A stretch of DNA of 15,385 bases from Flavobacteriales bacterium UBA1959 (GCA_002336085.1 DDEH01000004.1:9172-24556); one strand, 5' to 3'; counted from the first letter of the stretch, positions 1-8,550 are shown. The notes: generated from the sequence alone by a model not told the origin. A program made the numbers and translations.

Positions 1-1024
1 GGATCTACGTTGCTCCTAGACTGCATTCGGCCAATGGAGGCATGAGGAAGGTCAGCCACTTGAAGCATCTTTACCACTTCATCCACTCCCTCAGCTCCCA
101 CAGAGAGCAGCAGTCCTCCGCTCGTTTGAGGATCGCATAACAAGTCCCGTTCAAACCCCTCAACGGAGGCAACATTCTGGCCATAGCTATCCCAATTTCG
201 ATGACTGCCACCTGGGACACAACCCTGTGCGTGATAATAGTGAAGCCGTTCGAGTGAAAGCGCCGGCACATGGTCGATATCGACTTCGGCAATGAGATTA
301 GCCCCTTCGCACATCTCCACCAAATGCCCGAGAAGACCAAATCCTGTGACATCCGTCATTGCATGAAGCGCAGGGACCTGCGACAACTCCGCACCAATGG
401 TATTCAAGGCCTGCATTGATTCTACCGCAGTGGTCAAATCTTCCAAGCTAACGATGCCCTTTTTTTGAGCGGTTGTAACCATGCCCACTCCTACGGCCTT
501 TGTCAAAAATAAAAAATCACCTGACTGGGCTGCAGCATTGGCTTTCAACCGATCCAATTGCACTCGGCCTGTGACGGCCAGTCCAAAAATTGGCTCCGGA
601 CTATCGATGCTGTGCCCGCCTGCCAATGGAATCCCCGCTTCAGAGCAAATGCTCCGGCCTCCTTCCAGAACGGCACTTGCCGCGGATTCGGGTATTTTAC
701 CGAGAGGCCAGCCCAATATAGCAATGGCCATGAGCGGCTGTCCACCCATTGCGTATATGTCACTGATTGCATTGGCCGCAGCAATGCGGCCAAATGTGCG
801 CGGATCATCCACAATCGGCATAAAGAAATCCGTCGTAGAGATGATGCCAGTTCCGTCTCCCAAATCCATTACCGCAGCATCATCTTTTGTGTCATTTCCA
901 ATAATCAATGATGGGAATGATTCCGATCGATCCACTCCCGAAAGGATTTCATGCAAAACAGCAGGAGAAAGCTTGCACCCACAGCCTGCGCCATGGGAAA
1001 ATTGTGTCAATTTAATGGTGTCCA
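1..1024 (-). CDS. selD: Selenide, water dikinase (selenophosphate synthetase), 3' end cut by window edge
   Basis: The enzyme makes selenophosphate from selenide and ATP, the selenium donor for selenouridine in tRNA and for selenocysteine. The frame is open for 341 codons from the ATG at 1024 to the window edge. The E. coli protein has about 347 residues, so only a short C-terminal piece is missing. The N-terminus reads LTQFSHGAGCGCK, giving the family's catalytic Cys (residue 15, codon TGT) and Lys (residue 18). The conserved blocks GNDTKDDAAV, STTDFFMPIVDDPRTFGRIAAANAISD, GGHSIDSPEPIFGLAVTG, MTDVTGFGLLGHL and LCDPQTSGGLLL follow in order. An in-frame stop lies six codons upstream, so this is the only plausible ATG. 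It starts 36 bases after the selU stop on the same strand, so the two are probably cotranscribed. The catalytic residue is Cys, so this SelD is not itself a selenoprotein. Identity is very secure. Confidence 0.96.
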
Positions 1025-1060
1025 TTTTCGAATACGTCTTAGGTCAATTTGGCGCATGCA

Positions 1061-2095
1061 TCAATCCAATGCATGCAGGTATTGGGCAATCTTAAAGTGG
1101 GACTTCCCTTTCCCATCAACTATAAAATTATGCTCCCGAGGATAGCGCTGCTGGGTATGGTCGTAAAGTTTATCATAATAAACCAAGCCAATGGCCGCTG
1201 CCGTTCGGAGATCATCGTTTTGGAGCGCTTCGATTGCTTTTTGGCAAAGGAGCCCTCCAAGCTTTTCCCGGATGCGCTCGAAGGCTTCTTCAAGGAGCGG
1301 CGTATTAGCTGTTCCATAGACCTCGCAGAGCACATCAAGACGCTCCTCTTGGGTGCGTTCAAGGGTCCAAACGGAGGAAGCTCGCATCGAGTCGAAAAAC
1401 TCTTGCGGCAAATGCACGGTGCCAATGGCGCGGCTTTCGTTTTCCGTCCAAATAGGACGTGTCCAGTCAAAGCGTTTCAAAACTGCGTGACAGTCATTGG
1501 AAAATTGTTCAGAACTCGGCTGAGGCGTTCGCTCCAAATTTCCGAAGGCGGACCCGAGATGACCCGCAATTCCTTCTAAGTCCAGCACCTGAGCTCCGAT
1601 GTCATGCAATGCATGCAGCACTTTCGTTTTGCCCACACCGGTCATACCACCTACTACTCGAAGTGATTGTATGGTTTCAAAATCATTGCGCGCCCAACCC
1701 CGGTAAGCCTTGTACCCGCCAATCAATTTGACAACGGGAAGGCCAGCCGTTTCTAATAACCAGGCCACAGCACCCGAGCGCATTCCACCTCGCCAACAAT
1801 GCACAATGATCGGCTCTGGCTTGGTCTGTGCATCATGTAGTTCCCGCGCAAGCCGTACCAATTCACCCATTTTTGGCCCCACATACTCCAAGCCTTTTTC
1901 AACGGCTGCTGGCTTACCCTGCTGCTTATACAGAGTGCCAATTACAGCGCGCTCATCGTCTTCAAAAATGGGCATTGGCGTTGCTCCTGGGATGTGACCC
2001 TTGGCAAATTCACCTGGAGATCGAGTGTCTAGAATGACCCGACCTTCTTCATAAATCCATTTCCCGGGATCCGCCTGATGGGTTGGTTCTTTCAT
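1061..2095 (-). CDS. selU: tRNA 2-selenouridine synthase (SelU/MnmH)
   Basis: The enzyme converts 2-thiouridine at the wobble position of certain tRNAs to 2-selenouridine through a geranylated intermediate, using selenophosphate from SelD. The 344-aa product has the two expected parts. The first is an N-terminal rhodanese domain with LDTRSPGEFAKGHIPGA near residue 22 and the active-site segment VHCWRGGMRS, whose catalytic Cys is residue 100. The second is a P-loop domain with GMTGVGKT at residues 150-157. Length is close to the E. coli protein (about 364 aa). The ATG at 2095 overlaps the stop of a short upstream ORF as ATGA, which suggests translational coupling if that ORF is real. selD follows 36 bases after the stop. 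The pairing fits selenium use in tRNA modification; no selA, selB or selC is visible here, but the window is too short to rule them out elsewhere. Confidence 0.95.
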   Translation of the reverse strand: MKEPTHQADPGKWIYEEGRVILDTRSPGEFAKGHIPGATPMPIFEDDERAVIGTLYKQQGKPAAVEKGLEYVGPKMGELVRLARELHDAQTKPEPIIVHCWRGGMRSGAVAWLLETAGLPVVKLIGGYKAYRGWARNDFETIQSLRVVGGMTGVGKTKVLHALHDIGAQVLDLEGIAGHLGSAFGNLERTPQPSSEQFSNDCHAVLKRFDWTRPIWTENESRAIGTVHLPQEFFDSMRASSVWTLERTQEERLDVLCEVYGTANTPLLEEAFERIREKLGGLLCQKAIEALQNDDLRTAAAIGLVYYDKLYDHTQQRYPREHNFIVDGKGKSHFKIAQYLHALD

Positions 2096-2325
2096 TGGAT
2101 TACCCAGCGCAAGGCGCGCCGCCCCTCAACTATTGCAGCAAATATTGCTACTGACAACTTCACATCCCAATGATAATGGCCGTGCTTGAATGCACCCTCG
2201 TAAACTATATGACGCAAAGCATCTACAGCCGACACGCAGATGGTTTGTGGAGCATATTGTGAATGAACCGCGAACGACAAGGAAAGCCCAACCGCGATGC
2301 ATGCGATCGATTGTATTCTGCGCAT
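2092..2325 (-). CDS. Possible small secreted protein of unknown function, overlapping selU
   Basis: This 77-codon frame begins at an ATG 32 bases after the terminator of the giant gene and ends in a TGA that overlaps the selU start (ATGA). The N-terminus, MRRIQSIACIAVGLSLSFAVHSQ, looks like a Sec signal peptide with cleavage near residue 21-23. The mature part would be only about 55 residues, with CVSAVDALRHIVYEGAFKHGHYHW and a C-terminal FAAIVEGRRALRWVIQ. I recognise no family. AAGGA lies about 13 bases upstream of the ATG, rather far for a ribosome site. The signal-like start and stop/start overlap favour a real gene. The short length and lack of homology mean it could be a chance frame in an otherwise empty 330-base gap, or a decayed remnant. 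Confidence 0.4.
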   Translation of the reverse strand: MRRIQSIACIAVGLSLSFAVHSQYAPQTICVSAVDALRHIVYEGAFKHGHYHWDVKLSVAIFAAIVEGRRALRWVIQ

Positions 2326-2356
2326 GGTCAAAAATACGTCCTTATGAATTTGTAAG

Positions 2357-2387
2357 AAAAAAAAGAGCCACCCAAAGGCAGCTCTTT
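2357..2387 (-). terminator. Rho-independent terminator of the giant Cys-rich protein gene
   Basis: AAAGAGC at 2362-2368 pairs perfectly with GCTCTTT at 2381-2387 around a 12-base loop. Read on the minus strand, the stem runs straight into a T tract (complement of the A run at 2357-2364). It lies about 40 bases past the stop at 2429 and insulates the selenium genes from the giant gene. On the plus strand the stem is followed only by TCTTTC, so it is mainly a minus-strand terminator. Confidence 0.85.
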
Positions 2388-2428
2388 CTTTCAAGTGAAA
2401 TTGGATGGTTGGTCCAATCGTCCATGCC

Positions 2429-5400
2429 TTATTCCGGGCATGGAGTTCCATAGTACTGGAAGAACGTCAGCAAGTCCGAAACATCGACGAAAAGATCTCC
2501 GTTGATGTCGCCTGGGCATGCATCTGGATAATCACAACCGCCTGGGAAGTTGGCGTTGAAATCATAGTTCAGTCCTTCCATATCCATGCATCCTACAATC
2601 AAACAAGATCCATCGTCTGCAGTCGCATTGTCATCATAATTACAAGCCAACTCATCCATGCAACCGACAAATTCACAAGAGCCGTCATCGATTGATGATG
2701 CAGCATTGTAGTTGATTGCTGATGCATTCGTGCATCCACCGTACAAGCATGAATCATTATCCATTCCAGCATCTGGGTTGTAGTTGCTCGCGCTCACATC
2801 CATGCAGCCTTGGGTGAGGAATACGCATGATCCATCGTCATAAGTAACAGTATCGCTGTAGTTCACAGCGGAATCGTAAGAGCACCCTGCCACCACACAA
2901 GAACCATCGTCCACGTTGGCACCAATGTTGTAATTGTCAGCATCTTCGTTGGTACAACCAAGGTATTCACACAGAACATCTTGATCACCTGTATTTGCAC
3001 CGGAGCTATAGTTTGAAGCGAACTCATCCATGCAACCAGAGAACAGACAGATGGCATCTTGATCGCCTGTATTCGCCTGTGCGTCATAATTGTCGGCACT
3101 GTCATTCATACAACCTGTGTATAAGCATGAATTGTCGTCTACGTTCGCTCCAGCATCATAATTGTCCGCTTCAGAATCTGTGCAACCGCTATACTCACAC
3201 AAGGAATCTTGGTCACCTGTATTCGCAGCAGAATTGTAGTTCATGGCTAACTCATCCATGCAACCAGAGAATAGACAGATAGCATCTTGATCGCCTGTAT
3301 TTGCTTGTGCATTGTAGTTGTCTGCATTCTCATTCATACAACCCGAATAGAGGCATGACTCATCGTCCATATTAGCTCCCGCATCGTAATTGTCCGCTTC
3401 TGCATCCGTGCAACCGCTGTATTCACACAAGGACTCTTGATCACCTGTATTCGCGAGAGAATAGTAGTTATCCGCTTCCACATCCATGCAACCCGTAAAG
3501 AGACATGAGCCATCTTCAACGTTAGCGCCCCCATCGTAATTGTCAGCAACTGCGTTGGTACAGCCAGAATACTCGCAAAGTGAACCTTGATCGCCCATAT
3601 TCGCCTGGGTATCGTAATTGTCTGCTTCCGAATCCATGCAACCCGTATAAAGGCATGTGCCATCTTCTACATTGGCTCCAGCGTCATAGTTGTCCGCATC
3701 AGAATCCATGCAACCTGAGTACAAACAAGACCCATCGTTGAAGTTTGAAGCCGAGTTGTAATTGTCTGCAGTTTCATCTGAGCATCCTTCGTAAATACAG
3801 CTTAAGTCATTGAAGTTGGCTGAGGGATCAAAGTTTGAAGCCATCTCATCCGAGCAACCACCATCGATGGCAGGGAACGTGAGCTCCACATCTGTGTATT
3901 CAAAAAGTTGATCTTCTGTTCCTTCAAAACGAATATTGTACCGCAAGAAGACCACACCACTTGTGGTGAATTGACCAACCAACAACCTTCCATTTTCGTC
4001 TGGAACGCCTTGCGTGTCGGAAGCACCTGGATTTAAGAAAATCTGTGCTCCATCCTCGGTGTCAACAATCAGGTCATTGCCCAAGTTGAATTCCGGTAAA
4101 AAGATGTACATATTTTCTTGAGCGAGGGCGTTATAATCACCTGGAGAAGCTCCTATGGTCAACCAAGAATCGTATTCAAGTTCTGGGAACAAACTGTAAA
4201 AACCTGGATTGATGTTTCCACCAAAATCAGCTCCAAAAGGATGCTGGTAAAAGCTCTCTGTTGACGTGGTTAACCACGGATCCTCAGCATTTCCGAAGAG
4301 TGACGTCATATCAACAGCCGCATCCGTATCGAATTGGGCGTAGACTCTGTATGTCGTGGACGCCTCGATGGTATTCTCTTCAACCAATTCATAAATCAGG
4401 CCTTGGAATGTATCATCACCCCATTCACAACTGCCGTCGTCGTTGGTAGCAAGAGGATCAAAGTTGTTTGCCGATTCTGAGGCACACCCTGTTACTTCTG
4501 CGCACTCTTCAATACCATCACCGTCGTAATCGCCATTGCAATTGCCATCGCAATCTGCAAATGGTTCTGGATACACGCAAGTATTCGGATCATTGACATC
4601 GGCATCAGGGTTGTAATTGCATGCCAATTCATCAAAACAACCTGCGCTCAGACAAGTACCGTCCTCGTCTGTTGCTGCCGGATCAAAGTTGTTTGCCTCT
4701 TCATCGGTGCATCCTGGAATCTCTTCCTCATCACAAATGTTGTCGCCGTCTGCATCGTTGTTGCACATCCCCTCACAATCTCGGTATTCAGACTCGTAAT
4801 AGCAGGTGCCATCATCATGCGTTGCCGCCTCAGCATAATTGCATGCGGCAGTATCTGTGCAACCTACTCCAAATTCTGGGAACACTAAGTTTAGGTCAGT
4901 GGCATAATGTGAAACCAATTCCGCATCACGGAATTGCAAGTTGTAGGAGACAGAAACCACGCCAGCTGTTGTGAATTGTCCCAATAGCATTTGTCCATTT
5001 TCAACAAAAGACAATGGACTCCCCATATTTCCGGGGATGTAATACAAACTTGCTCCAACCGCTGTATTTACCAGAACATCAGCGCCTGACGCTTCAAAAT
5101 CTGTAAAGAAAGACTCCAATCCTACAGTTTGCAGCTCAATTGGTGAGCCCGGAGTACCCCCCAAAGCCAACCATGAATCAAAGGCTAAGGTTGGGAAAAA
5201 AGTAAAGAAGTCTGGATTGATGGAATGTGCGAGCAAGCTCCCGTTTTCGTCTTGATAAAACGATTCGGTAGCGCTAATCGACCAGGGATCTAAATCCGTT
5301 CCGTACGCCGCAGTGACTTGGATAATTGTATCCGCATCAAAATTCGCAAACAAACGGTAGGTAGAAGTGCCCTCCACCAAATCATTGCCGACAAGTTCAT

Positions 5401-8359
5401 AGCTAAGACCCGTGAAAAGGCCATCGCCCCAAGCGCATGATCCGTCATCATCCGTCGCCTCGCTATTGTAATTCGATGCGGATGAAGATGTACATCCTGC
5501 AAATTCAAATTCATTGCAAATTCCATCGCCGTCGTGGTCATTAATACAATTGCCATCACAATTTGTGCCTGAAGCTGCAAATTCACATGATCCATCATCA
5601 TCGGTAGCATCTACATTGTAGTTGCATGCCGCAGAAGCGGTGCATCCTGAAATTTCAAATGAATCGCAGACACCATCTTCATCGGTATCAATGAGGCAGC
5701 TTCCGTCGCAGTCATAACCCTCTTCTGGGAAGGTGCCGTCACAACCACAGGAGCCCTCAAGAATACCAGCACCTCCGCAGATATCACATGCATCCAATTG
5801 CTGGCAAGAATTATCATCGTCCGTGGCATCGGCGTCGTAGTTGCATGCACTTGCATCTGTACAACCCGCAACTTCAAATTCGTCGCATGTTCCATCACCA
5901 TCCATATCTGCTAGGCAAATGCCATCACAATCATAACCCTCTGCAGATCCGTTGCCCTCGCAATCGCAATCTCCTTCGGCAATTCCATCGCCTCCGCAAA
6001 TACCACATTCATCTGTAAGGAGGCAAGAATCATCATCTGTATTTGCCTCAGCATCAAAATTGCACGCCATTTCATCTGTACAGCCAGTTACTGGAGCAAC
6101 CCAATCTGCCGTGGTGAATTCGAGTCCTCGGTTTTCCATTGGCGATTGCCCTTCGGCGCGCCATTGCATATTCAATGAACCGCTCAAAATTCCAGGTGCT
6201 CCATTTTCGTCTTGAGCAACCGTAAATTGGCCAACCAATACTTTTCCATCTTCACCTGCAACGGCCGCGCCGTTTGAACCCGGTATGACATACCAACTGC
6301 CGCCAGTTGTTCCTCCCAAGGTGAAGCCTAACCCCTGATTAAAGGAATCAAAAGCATCGGACATTCCCACAGAACTCACATCACCATCCGAGTTGCTTGC
6401 TGAACCAACGGTCAACCAGCTATCGTATTCCAGATCAGGAAACATTCCGAACATAAAGTCTTGAATGCTTGAGCCAAGATCAACTCCACCAAACGCAATA
6501 GGTTGCTGGAAGAAATTTGTAGAGACCGATAAATCCAATTCTACAGGGGCAGATTCATCCGATCCTACCGCAAAAAGTGCAATGGACTCATCCATTGAGC
6601 TTTCAAAGTGAGCATACAGTCGGTATGTAGTCCCTTCATCGCCTGTCGTATGGACAGAAGCGTTCAAAAATGGAAAGGCCGGAATCTCGCAAGAACCATC
6701 ATCTTCAGTAGCAGCAGCCTGGAAGTTAATCGCAAGCTCATCAGTGCAACCAAGAATTTCGACAGCATCACAAACACCATCATTGTCCGCGTCCGCTCCG
6801 CAAGAGCCACCGCAGACGCCTAAAGCATCAACTTGGTTTCCGTTGCAATCGCAATCGCCTTCCGGCATGTCAATGCAACCACATTCGTATATATCACCTG
6901 GGCCATTGCAAACGCCGCAAATGTCAACAAGCCCTACACATTCGTCAATATCATCGCAAATGCCATCGGCATCCGCATCGGCTAAACAAGCACCACCGCA
7001 TTCCCCTGTGGCATCCGCCTGGTTTCCATCACAATCACAATCACCTTCTGGTATATCAGAACAACCGCAGTCGTAAATAGATCCTTGGCCATTGCAAATG
7101 CCACAAACATCCAAGTCACCCACACACTCGTCGATGTCATCACAAATACCATCTTCGTCCAGATCAACGGTACACTCACCTCCGCAATTGCCCGAAGCAT
7201 CTGTCTGGTTTCCATTGCAATCGCAATCGCCTTCCGGCATGTCAATGCAACCACATTCGTATATGTCACCTGGGCCATTGCAAACACCGCAAGCGTCAAC
7301 AAGCCCCACACATTCATCAATATCATCGCAAATGCCATCGGCATCCGCATCGGCTAAACAAGCGCCACCGCATTCCCCTGCCGCATCAGCCTGGTTTCCA
7401 TCACAATCACAATCATCCTCGGGAACATCACCGCAGCCGCAAGCATAAACATCGCCTGGACCATTACAAACACCACATATATCCAACGTTCCAACGCAAG
7501 GGTCAATCAAGTCACAAACACCATCGTTGTCCGCGTCCGCTGTACAATCACCTTCACAATCGTACCCTTCTTCCGGTTGCGTTCCATCGCAATCGCATGC
7601 GCCTTCTAAGATACCATCGCCTCCGCAAACACCGCATGCATCAATGTATTCACATGTGTCGTTGTCCGCTGTCGCTTCTTCGTCGTAGTTGCAGGCATTC
7701 GTATCCATGCACCCAAGTACATCTTGAATAAAGTTAGCTGTGTTCAGAACAAGCTCTTGCTCGTAATGAGGATTTCCATCCGCATCTAACCAATTAATGT
7801 TCCAATTGCACATTACATGACCCGCTACACCGACGCTATCCGCAGCGGTCAACTGAGCCAATAAAACCTTCCCGTTGTCTCCAGCCATCGCCAAAGCATT
7901 GGACCCAGGAGTGACGTACCAGCTTCCTCCGACATTGCCATCTAAAGTAAAACCTGATCCTGCGTTAAAATCTGAAAGCGCTCCGGACATACCAATATTG
8001 GCAACCGTTGGGTCTGTATTTGAAGTCGATCCAATCGTCAACCAACTATCATAGGCAACATCGGGAAACATCCCAGAGATAAAACCAAATAAGTTTGAAG
8101 CAAAATCCACCCCATACGTCAACTCTTGATAAAAACTGGTGGTAACATCCAACTCGAGATTTACCGTTCCGTCTTCTGAGGAACCAATTGAGTATATAGC
8201 CAAAACTTCATCAGTAGGTGAATCGAAGTGAGCATATATGTGGTATGTAGTTCCATGTTCGGATGTAGAATATACCTCACTCTCCAAACCTTGAAACTGA
8301 GAAAACCCTGCTACTGAAAGGAGCAAGGTGCTAATTGAAAGCAGCGAAAAGCGCTTCAT
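2429..8359 (-). CDS. Giant secreted modular Cys/Asp-rich protein with dockerin-like C-terminus
   Basis: The product is 1976 aa from the ATG at 8359, chosen because MKRFSLLSISTLLLSVAGFSQ is a clean signal peptide; in-frame ATGs at 8428, 8407 and 8386 only add a poor leader. Four copies of a roughly 185-aa domain lie at about residues 25-213, 562-755, 980-1164 and 1315-1498. Each carries TTYR(L/V)YA.F near its start, then (S/N)F(Y/F)Q, DSWL..G and (L/V)(L/V).Q(F/L)T. Between them are CG(V/I)CGGDG and CDCDG motifs, Asp ladders such as DADNDGVCD resembling thrombospondin type 3 calcium sites, and GCTD.xACNYxxxATxDDGSC units. Residues 257-535 hold 62-aa repeats; residues 1501-1943 hold 18 short tandem repeats. 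The last 29 residues, CPGDINGDLFVDVSDLLTFF..., form one dockerin-like calcium loop and helix. No T9SS type A domain is seen. It is strongly acidic and disulfide-rich, so probably a calcium-stabilised surface, adhesive or matrix protein; that function is inferred. I know no name for the repeated large domain. Confidence 0.9.
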   Translation of the reverse strand: MKRFSLLSISTLLLSVAGFSQFQGLESEVYSTSEHGTTYHIYAHFDSPTDEVLAIYSIGSSEDGTVNLELDVTTSFYQELTYGVDFASNLFGFISGMFPDVAYDSWLTIGSTSNTDPTVANIGMSGALSDFNAGSGFTLDGNVGGSWYVTPGSNALAMAGDNGKVLLAQLTAADSVGVAGHVMCNWNINWLDADGNPHYEQELVLNTANFIQDVLGCMDTNACNYDEEATADNDTCEYIDACGVCGGDGILEGACDCDGTQPEEGYDCEGDCTADADNDGVCDLIDPCVGTLDICGVCNGPGDVYACGCGDVPEDDCDCDGNQADAAGECGGACLADADADGICDDIDECVGLVDACGVCNGPGDIYECGCIDMPEGDCDCNGNQTDASGNCGGECTVDLDEDGICDDIDECVGDLDVCGICNGQGSIYDCGCSDIPEGDCDCDGNQADATGECGGACLADADADGICDDIDECVGLVDICGVCNGPGDIYECGCIDMPEGDCDCNGNQVDALGVCGGSCGADADNDGVCDAVEILGCTDELAINFQAAATEDDGSCEIPAFPFLNASVHTTGDEGTTYRLYAHFESSMDESIALFAVGSDESAPVELDLSVSTNFFQQPIAFGGVDLGSSIQDFMFGMFPDLEYDSWLTVGSASNSDGDVSSVGMSDAFDSFNQGLGFTLGGTTGGSWYVIPGSNGAAVAGEDGKVLVGQFTVAQDENGAPGILSGSLNMQWRAEGQSPMENRGLEFTTADWVAPVTGCTDEMACNFDAEANTDDDSCLLTDECGICGGDGIAEGDCDCEGNGSAEGYDCDGICLADMDGDGTCDEFEVAGCTDASACNYDADATDDDNSCQQLDACDICGGAGILEGSCGCDGTFPEEGYDCDGSCLIDTDEDGVCDSFEISGCTASAACNYNVDATDDDGSCEFAASGTNCDGNCINDHDGDGICNEFEFAGCTSSSASNYNSEATDDDGSCAWGDGLFTGLSYELVGNDLVEGTSTYRLFANFDADTIIQVTAAYGTDLDPWSISATESFYQDENGSLLAHSINPDFFTFFPTLAFDSWLALGGTPGSPIELQTVGLESFFTDFEASGADVLVNTAVGASLYYIPGNMGSPLSFVENGQMLLGQFTTAGVVSVSYNLQFRDAELVSHYATDLNLVFPEFGVGCTDTAACNYAEAATHDDGTCYYESEYRDCEGMCNNDADGDNICDEEEIPGCTDEEANNFDPAATDEDGTCLSAGCFDELACNYNPDADVNDPNTCVYPEPFADCDGNCNGDYDGDGIEECAEVTGCASESANNFDPLATNDDGSCEWGDDTFQGLIYELVEENTIEASTTYRVYAQFDTDAAVDMTSLFGNAEDPWLTTSTESFYQHPFGADFGGNINPGFYSLFPELEYDSWLTIGASPGDYNALAQENMYIFLPEFNLGNDLIVDTEDGAQIFLNPGASDTQGVPDENGRLLVGQFTTSGVVFLRYNIRFEGTEDQLFEYTDVELTFPAIDGGCSDEMASNFDPSANFNDLSCIYEGCSDETADNYNSASNFNDGSCLYSGCMDSDADNYDAGANVEDGTCLYTGCMDSEADNYDTQANMGDQGSLCEYSGCTNAVADNYDGGANVEDGSCLFTGCMDVEADNYYSLANTGDQESLCEYSGCTDAEADNYDAGANMDDESCLYSGCMNENADNYNAQANTGDQDAICLFSGCMDELAMNYNSAANTGDQDSLCEYSGCTDSEADNYDAGANVDDNSCLYTGCMNDSADNYDAQANTGDQDAICLFSGCMDEFASNYSSGANTGDQDVLCEYLGCTNEDADNYNIGANVDDGSCVVAGCSYDSAVNYSDTVTYDDGSCVFLTQGCMDVSASNYNPDAGMDNDSCLYGGCTNASAINYNAASSIDDGSCEFVGCMDELACNYDDNATADDGSCLIVGCMDMEGLNYDFNANFPGGCDYPDACPGDINGDLFVDVSDLLTFFQYYGTPCPE
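2531..3859 (-). repeat. Tandem array of 18 coding repeats (24-26 aa each)
   Basis: This encodes the C-terminal array of the giant protein. Units follow GC(M/T)D..ADNY...AN..D..(S/L)C with two cysteines each, and are 72 or 78 bases long. Superimposed on this are longer periods. The three-unit block at 3188-3415 is repeated at 2960-3187 (228 bases), and two-unit blocks of 150 bases recur at 3494-3643 and 3344-3493. All length changes are multiples of three, so the frame is kept. The array appears to have grown by duplicating blocks of two or three units. Confidence 0.9.
6755..7591 (-). repeat. Four and a half 186-base coding repeats (62 aa)
   Basis: Each unit encodes C(D/N)G.Q......CGG.C..D.D.DGICD.IDECVG..D.CG(V/I)CNG.G.IY.CGC.D.PE.DCD. 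The units start near 7591, 7405, 7219, 7033 and 6847 (the last is partial). The second (7220-7405) and fourth (6848-7033) differ at only about ten positions by my count, much closer than either is to the unit between them. This points to recent duplication of a two-unit block or to gene conversion. Confidence 0.88.
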
Positions 8360-8418
8360 TGACGTTGTGATAGTTGAATATTTCATCGCGGATAGAATCC
8401 CATTCATTACTAAAGATA

Positions 8419-8450
8419 GCTTATTCATGCTTATTATACTATTGCTTATC
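8419..8450. promoter_or_regulatory. Three direct GCTTAT repeats upstream of the giant gene
   Basis: GCTTATT occurs at 8419-8425 and 8429-8435, and GCTTATC at 8444-8450, in the AT-rich divergent region between the giant gene and the metalloprotease gene. The spacings are 10 and 15 bases. A minus-strand TATCTTTA at 8418-8411 resembles a Bacteroidota -7 box and would give a leader of about 45 bases to the ATG at 8359, but no matching -33 TTG is present at 19 bases. The repeats could be an operator; chance in AT-rich DNA is also possible. Confidence 0.25.
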
Positions 8451-8550
8451 GATATTTTTTTTGATTATCAGATTGCAGTAGAGGCAATTTGATGCTTTCA
8501 AAAACAGTACGAGTTGCCCCCTGTACGCATCTACCACTAGTAAAGTTGCG

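Noticed and set aside
985..1024. Selenocysteine at the SelD active site
   Set aside because: The active-site codons are TGT and TGC in HGAGCGCK; there is no in-frame TGA.
481..1095. Long open frame on the plus strand (204 codons) opposite selD
   Set aside because: It is antisense to a clear selD frame and its product has no recognisable domain or signal; an ordinary shadow of a conserved gene.
1..2428. A tRNA-Sec or other tRNA gene beside the selenium genes
   Set aside because: No cloverleaf-like segment with a T-loop consensus was found between or around the coding regions by eye.
2863..3663. Alternative minus-strand frames and a CRISPR-like appearance in the C-terminal array
   Set aside because: The 72/78-base period is in coding frame, the repeats are degenerate at third positions, and there are no unique spacers between identical short repeats. 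It is a protein repeat array.
6744..7448. Plus-strand frames rich in SPSGMSMQPHSY and SPGPLQTPQ repeats opposite the giant gene
   Set aside because: The repetition is a reflection of the 186-base coding repeats on the minus strand. No signal peptide, and the minus-strand frame continues unbroken for about 6 kb.
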